DNA of 64,000 nt. Origin: Streptomyces marinisediminis. Lineage in GTDB: Bacteria > Actinomycetota > Actinomycetes > Streptomycetales > Streptomycetaceae. The stretch spans positions 186,001-250,000 of the forward strand of contig NZ_JAPKFL010000001.1 of the NCBI RefSeq assembly GCF_026262575.1, in the 5' to 3' direction. Of this stretch, positions 29,361 to 39,700 are shown in pieces. Each line of letters starts with the position of its first letter. The first letter of the stretch is position 1. The translations under genes were made by a program, and so were the position numbers. The notes below the pieces were generated by a model. That model was not told the origin of the DNA and made no database searches. It worked only from the letters and a program-made list of their open reading frames with translations.

Positions 29361-31173
29361 GCTGCACTCTTTCGTAGTTTCCTGTGATAACGAATGATTG
29401 GTTGCGGAGGCTCTGTGTGCCCTCCTTCCAGTAATCGCTGTGCCCTTGTGTGTCAGTCGTCATCTGCTGGGCGCCGAAGACTTCGTCGCTGGGTACGAGA
29501 CGAACGCCGCCGCCGACTTCCCAGTTCTCTCCCCCGTGACTCCACCGGCCGACATCGGGGGTCGGGTCCCCCTCCGCCTCCTGGTTCCACACATGGCCTT
29601 CGGGCACGTCCAGTTCGCCGGCGCTGCCCACCTCGACTCCCGGGCTCCCGGCCAGGATGACGTCGTCAACGTTCAGGTCGTGCTGTCGAGCCGTGGCGCC
29701 CACAAGTGTGGTGCCGTACGAATGCGCGACAGCGGTGTGGTGCCCACCTGTGTCTGCGGAGTTCGTCTCTTTGAGGCCGTCGACGAATGACGCGAAGGCA
29801 GATGCTCCGTCGTGGGCGTAGTGGCTGAACGGAGCGTCTCTCACGACAGAGTCGGGGGCGTCGTAGCCGAGCCACGCCACGGTCGACACCTGCTGGTCGG
29901 GAACTATGGGGGCGGAATCCCGCCACAGGTTGTTGACGCGGTCGATATCGCCTTCGATGTTCCCGAGACTTGCCGTGGTACCCGGTACGTAGACCGCCGT
30001 GTGATCCGCGTGGTCGGGATTTCCGACGGCGATGACGGCGCGGCCGTCGTCTTTCCCGCTGAAGCCGAGGAGGTAGGATTCGGGCAGCCCATCCTGCCCG
30101 GCGGAGCCGAGCTGCTTCTCGATCGCCCTTATTCCGGTGAGGGCGTCGTTCAGCCGTTCGTACTCGGCTCCGTGTTCTTCTTCCCACTCGTTGTCACGCT
30201 CCTGGCGGTCGCGCCAGGTGTCGACTCCGGAGAGGCCGGGTTGGTTGTACCCGGGGCGGCCGGGGCGGGTGGGCAGGGCTGCCAGTTCGGTTTCGTAAGT
30301 GCCTTTCGTCTGGGCCAGGACGGCTCGGTTCGCTTCGTCCCGTACATCGGCCGGCAGGCCGTCCAGGGCGCCGATGGACGCGGGGTAGAGGGTGGCGTAG
30401 TCGGCCTGCTGCTCGCGGGTGAGCGTGGTCCACCACCTGGCGGCCTCGGCGGGGGGCCGGCCCTGGGGGATGTCGGCCTTGTCGAGATACTCGCCCGCGA
30501 CCTTCTGGACGGCTCGCTGGTCGCGGTGGACATCGGCCCAGTCGGCGTGGCTGACGGTGAGGTCGTTCTGGGCCCGGAGGGCCTTCAGCCTCGGCGCCCA
30601 TCTGCTGTCGGCGTCCGTGGCCTCCTTGACGGCCGACGCGATGCGGTTGGCGCAGTCCTGGGCGGCGGCGCGGTGGGGGTTCGGGTCGAACCGGGCCGCC
30701 TGGTCGGCCACGGCGCCGGCCGTGGGATCGTCGTAGGCGACCGCCGTGCCTCCGTCCGGGATGTCGCCGTCCACCTTCGCGCCTGCCGCCGGGTAGGTCA
30801 CGGAGCCGTCGGACTCCACGGTGAAGCCCGCGACGCGGGCGTCGTCGAGGGCGCCGTCGAGCTTCTTCTTCGCGGCGTCGAGGTCGGTGGCGAAGCCGTT
30901 CAGCGCGGCACGGACCAGGCCGCACTCCACCTGGGTGTAGTGGCAGCTCTCCGCCAGGCGCTCCAGTCGACGGCGTGCGGCTGCGGCGGCCGCGCCGACC
31001 AGCCCTTCGGAGTCGGTCGTCGTACTGCCGGGGTCCGGCAGGGCTCTGGCCAGGATCTCGTCCGTGAGGCGGTCCTTGGCGTCGCCTGCGGCGTTGCTGA
31101 CCGCGTGGTAGCCGTCGGCCGCCTCCTCGAACTCGGCTGGCCTGACGGTGCGCAGGGTGGCGAAGGAGACCAC
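29347..31173 (-). CDS. alpha/beta hydrolase with DUF1023 domain
   Basis: 608-residue protein. The N-terminal half is helical, resembling WXG100/ESX-type secretion substrates (FATLRTVRPAEFEEAADGYH and later coiled stretches), with no classical signal peptide. The C-terminal DUF1023 alpha/beta-hydrolase domain (about 360-545) contains the nucleophile elbow AVAHSYGTTLVGA (Ser near 482) and DVILAGSPGVEV. The extreme C-terminus includes GHSDYWKEGTQSLRN. GTG 31173 starts 4 bases after the upstream gene. Related Streptomyces proteins are common; substrate unknown. Third-position GC falls toward the 3' end. Confidence 0.83.
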   Translation of the reverse strand: MVSFATLRTVRPAEFEEAADGYHAVSNAAGDAKDRLTDEILARALPDPGSTTTDSEGLVGAAAAAARRRLERLAESCHYTQVECGLVRAALNGFATDLDAAKKKLDGALDDARVAGFTVESDGSVTYPAAGAKVDGDIPDGGTAVAYDDPTAGAVADQAARFDPNPHRAAAQDCANRIASAVKEATDADSRWAPRLKALRAQNDLTVSHADWADVHRDQRAVQKVAGEYLDKADIPQGRPPAEAARWWTTLTREQQADYATLYPASIGALDGLPADVRDEANRAVLAQTKGTYETELAALPTRPGRPGYNQPGLSGVDTWRDRQERDNEWEEEHGAEYERLNDALTGIRAIEKQLGSAGQDGLPESYLLGFSGKDDGRAVIAVGNPDHADHTAVYVPGTTASLGNIEGDIDRVNNLWRDSAPIVPDQQVSTVAWLGYDAPDSVVRDAPFSHYAHDGASAFASFVDGLKETNSADTGGHHTAVAHSYGTTLVGATARQHDLNVDDVILAGSPGVEVGSAGELDVPEGHVWNQEAEGDPTPDVGRWSHGGENWEVGGGVRLVPSDEVFGAQQMTTDTQGHSDYWKEGTQSLRNQSFVITGNYERVQHEAP

Positions 31174-31177
31174 CGGT

Positions 31178-31660
31178 TCACCGTCCGTCCGTGGTGGGGT
31201 GCTCGCCGGAACCTGCGGCTCCCTCCGGCTTCGTCAGTTGCCGCTGGAAGGCCGCCCGGGTTGCCTCCTCGTTCCCGTAGTGGTCGTTTCCGGCCTTCCG
31301 CAGCTTGTCGGACAGCTCCCCGCACTCGCGGCCCAGCAAGTCGAGATAGCGCTCCCAGGACCGGTAGACGCCCACTTGAGCGGATCCCGTGATCAACCCG
31401 GTGACCGCCTCGTCGCCCGCGCCCAGCCCCTTCTGGCCGTCCGAGAGCTGGTCGATGGCCTTCTTCACGGTGCCGCGCAAGGCACTCACGCCTTCCGCGG
31501 CCCCGGACCACAGTCTGGTGTCGGACTTCAACCCGCCGGGGGCGCCGGTTTCCTTCCAGCCGGCGTCGGCGGAGGCCAGCGAGGTGGCTGCTTCCGGGTG
31601 GCCGCTTCGTCCGCCGTCGTCCACGAGTGCCCACAGGGCTGAGCGCTGTGCTTCCCCCAC
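31178..31660 (-). CDS. hypothetical helical protein upstream of DUF1023 hydrolase
   Basis: 160-residue protein starting GTG 31660 (MGEAQRSALWALVDDGG) with AGGGGA six bases upstream. Almost entirely helical by composition, with heptad-like spacing in AAEGVSALRGTVKKAIDQLSDGQ and a conserved-looking SWERYLDLLGRECGELSDKLRKAG. Such a small helical protein directly before a DUF1023 hydrolase is a common Streptomyces pairing, reminiscent of ESX-type export partners. Function inferred from context only. Confidence 0.7.
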   Translation of the reverse strand: MGEAQRSALWALVDDGGRSGHPEAATSLASADAGWKETGAPGGLKSDTRLWSGAAEGVSALRGTVKKAIDQLSDGQKGLGAGDEAVTGLITGSAQVGVYRSWERYLDLLGRECGELSDKLRKAGNDHYGNEEATRAAFQRQLTKPEGAAGSGEHPTTDGR

Positions 31661-31789
31661 GGTTCGTCCCCTTCGTTCGTCACCGAAAGGGTCATTGTGG
31701 GCACGGAGCGTGGACGGGGCATGAGTACGGGTACTCAGGGGAGCGGAGGAGTTCCGCATGGTGAGACGGGGGCGGGGGGTGGGGGAGTG

Positions 31790-31864
31790 GTGTGGTTCAC
31801 TGCTGGCGTGCTTCTGTTCGCCATGATTATTGGTGGCAGCGCGCCGGTCCGCAGTGACCGCTGA
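31790..31864 (+). CDS. candidate cimA leader peptide with Ile-Ile codons
   Basis: Short ORF ending TGA at 31864. ATG 31823 reads MIIGGSAPVRSDR, with two adjacent rare ATT Ile codons (31826-31831). In-frame GTG starts at 31808 and 31790 lie upstream; the longest form begins MWFTAGVLLFAMIIGG and has a G-rich site before it. The ORF precedes a hairpin plus T-run and then cimA, whose product feeds isoleucine synthesis. By analogy with the ilvB leader in this same window, attenuation in response to charged tRNA-Ile is inferred. Which start is used is uncertain. Confidence 0.6.
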   Translation: MWFTAGVLLFAMIIGGSAPVRSDR

Positions 31865-31915
31865 CCGCCCGACCGATGGCGGCAGTGGACACCGTGTCCC
31901 AGACCCGCGCGCCGA

Positions 31916-31942
31916 CCTCTCGCACCCGCGAGGGGTTTTTTT
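31916..31942 (+). terminator. cimA leader terminator (attenuator candidate)
   Basis: 7-bp stem CCTCTCG/CGAGGGG (one T-G wobble), 6-base loop CACCCG, followed directly by seven T (31936-31942). It lies 120 bases before the cimA ATG and about 50 after the leader ORF stop. An upstream pairing GCGCGC-C-GGTC (about 31838-31848) with GACC-C-GCGCGC (about 31902-31912) could form when the leader ORF is not being translated. Confidence 0.75.
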
Positions 31943-32061
31943 GGTTTTCACGGCCCACCGACAGCCGGGAACCGGGGCGCACGGGATGATGGGGACAAGT
32001 GGAGCTGTGTAGTACCGCGACGACCGGTCCCACTCTTCACCTCACAGGAGTTCGATCCAGC

Positions 32062-33690
32062 ATGACCACGGCAGCCCCCGACGACTCGTTCCACGTCTTC
32101 GACACCACCCTGCGGGACGGTGCCCAGCGGGAGGGCATCAACCTGACGGTCGCGGACAAGCTGACCATCGCCCGCCATCTCGACGACTTCGGGGTGGGCT
32201 TCATCGAGGGGGGCTGGCCGGGAGCGAACCCGCGCGACACCGAGTTCTTCGCCCGCGCCCGCGACGAGCTGGAACTGACGCACGCGCGGCTGGTGGCGTT
32301 CGGCGCGACGCGCAGGGCCGGGGTGGCGGCGGCCGACGATCCGCAGGTGCGGGCGCTGGCGGACAGCGGGGCCCCCGTCGTCACGCTGGTGGCCAAGTCG
32401 CACGACCGGCACGTGGAGCTGGCGCTGCGCACCACCCTGGAGGAGAACCTGGCGATGGTCGCCGACACCGTGGCCCACCTGCGCGGTCTGGGCCGCCGGG
32501 TGTTCGTGGACTGCGAGCACTTCTTCGACGGCTACCAGGCCAACCCGGCCTACGCCACGCAGGTGGTGCGCACCGCCCACCGGGCCGGGGCCGACGTCGT
32601 GGTGCTGTGCGACACCAACGGCGGCATGCTCCCCGCGCAGGTGCAGGCCGTGGTGCGCACGGTGCTGGACGAGACCGGGGCGCGGCTGGGCATCCACGCC
32701 CAGGACGACACCGGCTGCGCGGTGGCCAACACGCTCGCGGCCGTCGACGGCGGCGCGTCCCACGTCCAGTGCACGGCCAACGGCTACGGCGAACGCGTGG
32801 GCAACGCCAACCTCTTCCCCGTCGTCGCCGCGCTTCAGCTCAAGTACGGCCGCACCGTGGTGCCCCCGGACGCGCTGCCGGAGATGACGCGCATCTCGCA
32901 CGCGATCGCCGAGGTCGTCAACCTGACCCCGTCCACGCACGAGCCCTACGTCGGGGTCTCGGCGTTCGCGCACAAGGCGGGGCTGCACGCGTCGGCGATC
33001 AAGGTCGACCCCGACCTCTACCAGCACATCGACCCCGACCGCGTCGGCAACCGCATGCGCATGCTCGTCTCCGACATGGCCGGACGGGCCTCGGTGGAGC
33101 TGAAGGGCAAGGAGCTGGGCTACGACCTCACCGGCGACCGCGACCTGGTGGGCCGGATCGTCGCCCGGGTCAAGGAGCAGGAGCTGCGCGGCTACACCTA
33201 CGAGGCGGCCGACGCCTCCTTCGAGCTGCTGCTGCGCGACGAGGTCCACCGCGCGGCCCACGGCGACGGCACCGGCGGAGGCGCCCCGCGCTTCTTCCGC
33301 ACCGAGTCCTGGCGGGCCATCGCGGAGGACCGGCCCGACGGCACGCACGCCAACGAGGCGACGGTGAAGCTGTGGGCCAAGGGGGAGCGGGCGGTGGCCG
33401 CCGCGGAGGGCAACGGCCCGGTGAACGCGCTGGACCGGGCGCTGCGGGTGGCGCTGGAGCGCGTCTACCCGGAGCTGGCCCGCCTGGAGCTGGTGGACTA
33501 CAAGGTGCGCATCCTCGCCGGGACGCACGGCACCGAGTCCACGACCCGGGTGCTGATCTCCACCAGCGACGGCGGCACCGAGTGGTCGACGGTCGGGGTG
33601 GCGGACAACGTCATCGCCGCGTCCTGGCAGGCGCTGTACGACGCCTACACCTACGGCCTGCTCCGGGCGGGCGTCGAGCCGACGGAGTGA
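32062..33690 (+). CDS. cimA: citramalate synthase
   Basis: 542-residue enzyme condensing pyruvate with acetyl-CoA to (R)-citramalate, the threonine-independent entry to isoleucine. HMGL-like TIM barrel with DTTLRDGAQREGINLT near residue 14, the metal-binding GIHAQDDTGCAVAN near 211, and the C-terminal LeuA-type regulatory domain from about 415 (RVLISTSDGGTEWSTVGVADN). The length and the REGINL motif separate it from leuA and homocitrate synthase. ATG 32062 with CAGGAG 11 bases upstream. Confidence 0.93.
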   Translation: MTTAAPDDSFHVFDTTLRDGAQREGINLTVADKLTIARHLDDFGVGFIEGGWPGANPRDTEFFARARDELELTHARLVAFGATRRAGVAAADDPQVRALADSGAPVVTLVAKSHDRHVELALRTTLEENLAMVADTVAHLRGLGRRVFVDCEHFFDGYQANPAYATQVVRTAHRAGADVVVLCDTNGGMLPAQVQAVVRTVLDETGARLGIHAQDDTGCAVANTLAAVDGGASHVQCTANGYGERVGNANLFPVVAALQLKYGRTVVPPDALPEMTRISHAIAEVVNLTPSTHEPYVGVSAFAHKAGLHASAIKVDPDLYQHIDPDRVGNRMRMLVSDMAGRASVELKGKELGYDLTGDRDLVGRIVARVKEQELRGYTYEAADASFELLLRDEVHRAAHGDGTGGGAPRFFRTESWRAIAEDRPDGTHANEATVKLWAKGERAVAAAEGNGPVNALDRALRVALERVYPELARLELVDYKVRILAGTHGTESTTRVLISTSDGGTEWSTVGVADNVIAASWQALYDAYTYGLLRAGVEPTE

Positions 33691-34021
33691 CGCGCGGGCG
33701 GGCCCGGCTGGCGGTGGGCCGGACCCCGCACGCCCCGGCGCCCACGGGGGCGGGCGGGGACGGGGCGCGGGGGTGGCGGCCGTGGGAGGCGGCGCGTGCC
33801 GCTCCGGCGACGGCGCGCCCCGTCTCCGGTGAACGCGTGGTAACCGGTGCGCGGCGCCGCTCTGTAGGACCCCCACAGTGTGCGGCCGTCGGCCTCTGTG
33901 GTGTCGGAGCTGGAAACGGAGGTCCGACCACTGGTTCTGTCTGGCGTGTCCAGGAAATTCCGGCGGAGACTGTACGAATCCAACGACGGTGATCGGCGGG
34001 GGAGTTTCGTAGGGTCTATAC
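33691..34021. other. 331-base gap between cimA and accB
   Basis: No supported gene. The first half is GC-rich and may terminate cimA; the last 100 bases are less GC-rich and hold the accB promoter region, with TAGGGT at 34010-34015 only six bases before the accB ATG. Confidence 0.5.
34010..34015 (+). promoter_or_regulatory. -10-like element suggesting a leaderless accB transcript
   Basis: TAGGGT ends six bases before ATG 34022, and no Shine-Dalgarno sequence precedes that ATG. This spacing is typical of leaderless actinobacterial promoters. The -35 region is weak. Confidence 0.45.
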
Positions 34022-35617
<1,596 letters not shown>

Positions 35618-35690
35618 CCCGCCGCCCCGCCACCGCCCCCGTCCGCCGCGTCAACCCCGTCATCCGCGCCACCCCCGGAAGGAGAGCGTC

Positions 35691-35903
35691 GTGAGCACGA
35701 CCGAAGCCGTCAACCTGGTCCGCGTGGAGAGGGGGCGGGCGAGCGACGAGGAGCTGGCCGCCGTCACCGCCCTGCTGCTCGCCCGGGCGGCCTCCGGCCC
35801 GGGCGCGGCCCCGGAGGCGACCGCGCCGCGCCGCACCCCGGCCCGCTGGCGGCGCCTGGAGCGCACCCCCGGCTTCCGCGCGCCCCACAGTTGGCAGATG
35901 TGA
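35691..35903 (+). CDS. accE: acyl-CoA carboxylase epsilon subunit
   Basis: 70-residue epsilon subunit that raises activity of the actinobacterial carboxylase complex. GTG 35691 with GGAGAG upstream. The family pattern is intact: N-terminal VNLVRVERGRASDEELAAVTALLL, Ala/Pro-rich linker, and C-terminal WRRLERTPGFRAPHSWQ. Coupled to accB. Confidence 0.93.
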   Translation: MSTTEAVNLVRVERGRASDEELAAVTALLLARAASGPGAAPEATAPRRTPARWRRLERTPGFRAPHSWQM

Positions 35904-35953
35904 GCTGACGCGTGGTGCGCCGCGCCCGTGCGCGGGCGGCCGTCCGCACCACG

Positions 35954-36013
35954 GCACCACGCGAGGGCCGGCCCGGCCGACGATCGTCGGCCGGGCCGGC
36001 CCTCGCGCGGTGC
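35954..36013. terminator. very long palindrome between accE and a convergent peptide gene
   Basis: The core 35961-36006 is a perfect 46-bp palindrome with no loop (two 23-base arms meeting at GACGA/TCGTC). Outside it pairing continues with one mismatch to about 35954-36013, about 29 base pairs in all. It sits exactly between two convergent genes, so a bidirectional terminator is likely; the length is exceptional. Confidence 0.75.
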
Positions 36014-36043
36014 TCGTGTCGTGCGGGACGCGCGGCCGGCGGG

Positions 36044-36214
36044 TCAGCCCCGCGGCGCGTCGATCAGCGTGGTGCGCCGCGGGTTGGCGGTGGCCGCCGG
36101 GAGGGCCACGCCGTGTTCCCGACTCTCCGGCGACAGCTCCTCCGCGTTCGCCAGGTGTGCCAGCGTCGTCCGCCTGGGGTTCGCGACGGTACGGATGATC
36201 AAGGTCGTCTTCAC
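36044..36214 (-). CDS. 56-residue peptide with duplicated ANPRRTTL motif
   Basis: GTG 36214 with AGAGG nine bases upstream. The peptide starts MKTTLIIRTVANPRRTTLAH and ends PRRTTLIDAPRG. ANPRRTTL occurs at residues 11-18 and again at 43-50, using different synonymous codons, so the repeat is kept at protein level. KTTLI at 2-6 and RTTLI at 47-51 echo it. The linker (about 22-38) is acidic (NAEELSPESREHG). No signal peptide, no Cys. It is monocistronic, convergent with accE and divergent from cvnA. Not recognised; a multi-core modified-peptide precursor or a two-site binding protein are possibilities. No modification enzyme is adjacent. Confidence 0.65.
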   Translation of the reverse strand: MKTTLIIRTVANPRRTTLAHLANAEELSPESREHGVALPAATANPRRTTLIDAPRG

Positions 36215-36748
36215 GGGACTATGCCTCTTGTCTGTTCCGGACGCATGTAAATCATGAGAGTAAGACGATCTGCCCGCCGGATGGTCGGTACAGTCACTTC
36301 CGACCTTGTGAGTTTGCTCACCCGGTTGCGGACCAAAGAGACATAACGCCCACGCGTTCCGGGGGTGCCAATCCGGCATACCTCGCTTACCAGGGCGTTT
36401 CCCTGCGGGGTGTTACTTGCGGGACAGGCTGCCCGCGTGACCGCCTCATGGGTAAAAGTCCGTTATCTGGGACGCCCCGCCTCACCGGAAGTGAGCCGGG
36501 CTACGCGCAGCGTCACACCCGTCACGGCCTCCACCCCGGCCCTTGTTGGGAGATCGGGCACTGTGCTGGAATTCCACGGACCGCCGCAGGACTTCCAGCC
36601 GGCGCGCACGGGGCGCACAGCAGCGCCGCGCGGCGGGTCTGATGGCCTGCAACGGTCGCTCACGACCGTCGGCGAGGCCCGCCCGGGCCTCTTCGACTCA
36701 ATACCGTCTCCCCAGCGGGGGACGCCTGGTCCAGAGGTTGCGACGCTA
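36215..36748. other. 534-base divergent region before conservon 1
   Basis: No supported gene. About 36230-36380 is markedly AT-richer and must hold promoters for both the peptide gene and cvnA. It contains the operator-like inverted repeat at 36308-36321 and an ACATAACG stretch near 36340 shared with the region before the second conservon. In-frame sequence upstream of cvnA is open but unlike the family. Confidence 0.55.
36308..36321. promoter_or_regulatory. inverted repeat GTGAG-TTTG-CTCAC
   Basis: Perfect 5-bp inverted repeat in the AT-richer part of the gap between the divergent peptide and cvnA genes. Candidate operator; binding protein unknown. Confidence 0.4.
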
Positions 36749-39700
36749 GTGCAGGGACGTTTCAAGAGGGATGGCAGCGCTGCGGGGGACCCGGAGCCGC
36801 GCGGGGCGACCGACCGCGACTCCTCCCCCCGGCGCGCGCAGGGCAGCGGGGCGAACCCGGCCGCTGTGGAGGGCGGCCGCAAGGAGCGGGGCTCCTCGGT
36901 GTCCGCGGTCCAGCCGGACGCCGCGAGCGGTACCGCGTCGGCGGCTCCCCGGGAGCCCAGCGGCCCCGCGTCCCGGCTGGCGCTGAAGAACTGGCGCATC
37001 AGCACCCGCCTGGTGTCCCTGCTCACGCTGCCGGTGGCCGTCGCCACCGTGCTCGGCGGGCTGCGCATCGCCGAGGCGACGAGCGAGGTCGAGCAGCTCG
37101 AGAACATGCGGCTGCTGACGGAGATGACCGAGCAGGCCACCGTGCTGGCCGCCGCTCTCCAGGAGGAGCGCGACCGCTCGGCCGGCCCGCTCACCTCGCA
37201 CGGCAACGCCAAGGACGACACCGTCGTCGGGCCCCGCGAGGAGACCGACCGGGCCAAGAAGGCGTTCAACGAGGCCACCGAGCAGCTGACCGTCGACGGC
37301 GACCACCAGCTCACCGGCGTCCAGGCGACGATCATCGACATCGGCCGCCAGCTCAACACCATCAAGAACATCCGGGAGCGCGCCTACGACGACCCGGACG
37401 CGATCGCCGACACGGTCGGCGAGTACAACACGCTGATCGAGTCGCTGCTGGCCTTGTCGCAGGACATGGCGCAGGCCACCAGCAACCCGGAGATGATCCA
37501 GAGCACCCGCGCGCTGGCCACGTTCTCCACGGCCAAGGAGTACGCGTCCATGCAGCGCGCGCTCATCAGCGCCGGCCTGGCCCACGGGGACGGCCCCCAG
37601 CTCTCCGAGAACGACCGGCGCTTCGGCAAGAAGGCCAACGAGAACGAGCGCGCCGCGCTCAGCCGGTTCAGCGTCATCTACGGCTCGGAGGAGTCCGCCG
37701 AGCTGACCGGGCCGCTGGACGGCGGCGACGTCAACATCACCTCCGCCAACGAGTACGCCTCCCGGGTCTTCAAGAGCGAGGACGGCATCAAGGCCGAGGC
37801 CCGCTCGTACATGGACTGGTACGACCAGGACCGCACCAAGATCGACGCCATGGCCCGCATCGAGCAGACGCTGCTCGACGAGATGGACGACAAGGCGCGC
37901 GAGCTGCGGGCCGAGGCCCAGCAGGACGCCATCATCAACGGTGCCGTCATCTTCCTCGTGCTCGGCATCTCGCTCGTGGGCGCGTTCGTCGTCGCCCGGT
38001 CCATGGTGCGTTCGCTGCGCCGCCTCCAGGACACCGCGACCGAGGTCGCCCGCACCCGCCTGCCCGAGCTGGTCAAGCAGCTCTCGGAGTCCGACCCGCA
38101 GGAGGTCGACACCACCGTCGAGTCCGTCGGTGTGCACAGTCGGGACGAGATCGGCCAGGTGGCGGCCGCGTTCGACGACGTGCACCGCGAGGCCGTCCGG
38201 CTCGCCGGTGACCAGGCGATGCTGCGGGGCAACGTGAACGCGATGTTCACCAACCTCTCGCGGCGCAGCCAGGGCCTGATCCAGCGCCAGCTCTCGCTGA
38301 TCTCCGAGCTGGAGTCCCGCGAGGCCGACCCGGACCAGCTCTCCTCCCTGTTCAAGCTCGACCACCTCGCGACCCGCATGCGCCGCAACGGCGAGAACCT
38401 GCTGGTCCTCGCCGGCGAGGAGCCGGGCCGCCGCTGGACGCGCCCGGTGCCGCTGGTGGACGTGCTGCGCGCCGCCGCCTCCGAGGTGGAGCAGTACGAG
38501 CGCATCGAGCTGAGCGCGGTGCCCACCACGCAGGTCGCCGGACGCGTCGTCAACGACCTGGTGCACCTGCTGGCCGAGCTGCTGGAGAACGCCACGTCGT
38601 TCTCCTCGCCGCAGACCAAGGTGAAGGTCACCGGCCACGCGCTGCCGGACGGGCGGGTCCTGGTCGAGATCCACGACACCGGCATCGGCCTGTCGCCCGA
38701 GGACCTGGCCGCGATCAACGACCGGCTCGCCAACCCGCCGACGGTGGACGTCTCCGTCTCCCGCCGCATGGGCCTGTTCGTGGTCGGCCGCCTGTCGTTG
38801 CGCCACGGCATCCGCATCCAGCTCCGCCCGTCGGACACCGGCGGTACGACGGCGCTGGTCATGCTGCCGGTGGAGGTCAGCCAGGGCGGCCGGGGCGGCC
38901 CCGGCAAGCCGAACGGCGGCCCGAACGGCGGCGGCGCCCCGGCCAGCGCGTCGCTGAAGCGCGAGCCGCAGCCCTCGGGGCCGCCGACGCCCGGCACCAG
39001 CAAGCTCGGCGCGCTGCACACCCGGGGCCAGGTCTCCGGCGGCGCCTCGCGCGCGGCGCTGCCCGGCGCCTCGCAGGGCCCCCGCGGCCAGGGCGGCTTC
39101 GGCGGCCCGGGCGGGCAGGGCGGCCCGGGTGGACAGGGCGGCCCGGGCGGGCCCCGCGGCGAAAACCCCGCTCCCGGCGCCCCGGCCCCCCACGCCCACC
39201 CCGGACCCGCCACGCCCGCGTCCGGCACGCCGGCCTTCGAGGGCCGCCCGCAGCAGGGCGTGGACTTCGGCACCGGCGCGTCCGCGCCCGTCCCACCGGC
39301 TCCCCGGCCGCCGCGCCCCGCCCCGGCCCCCCGGCAGGAGCGCTCACCCGAGCCGCCCGCGCCGCGGGACGGCCGCCCGGCGGAGCTGCCCCAGCGCGGC
39401 CAGCGGCACACCGCGCCGCAGCCGCCGCACCCCGAGCCGCAGCAGCAGCCCCAACCCCAGCAGCCCCAGCCGCAGCAGCCCCAGGCTCACCAGGAACCGG
39501 AGCCGCAGGCCCGCCCCGAGCCGCAGGCGCCGGCCGGTCCGCCGCACCCCACCGGGCAGCCCGCCGGCCAGCGGCCGAGCTGGGCGCGGGAAGACGTCGG
39601 CATACCCGGCCAGCGCGACCAGGGCCCGGACGCCGCACGCGGCCACGAGAACCCGGAGGCCACCGGCGGCCACCCGATGCCCGTCCCGGCGCGGCAGCAG

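Larger units (their letters stand above)
31661..32061. other. 401-base divergent leader/promoter region before cimA
   Basis: Divergent from the DUF1023 operon. It holds a candidate leader ORF (31790-31864), a hairpin with T-run (31916-31942) and the cimA ribosome binding site (CAGGAG, 32045-32050). Confidence 0.7.

Noticed and set aside
36365..36748. Long N-terminal extension of the first CvnA
   Set aside because: Open frame but Ser/Thr/Pro-rich and promoter-like, with no family similarity; the GTG at 36749 fits CvnA starts.
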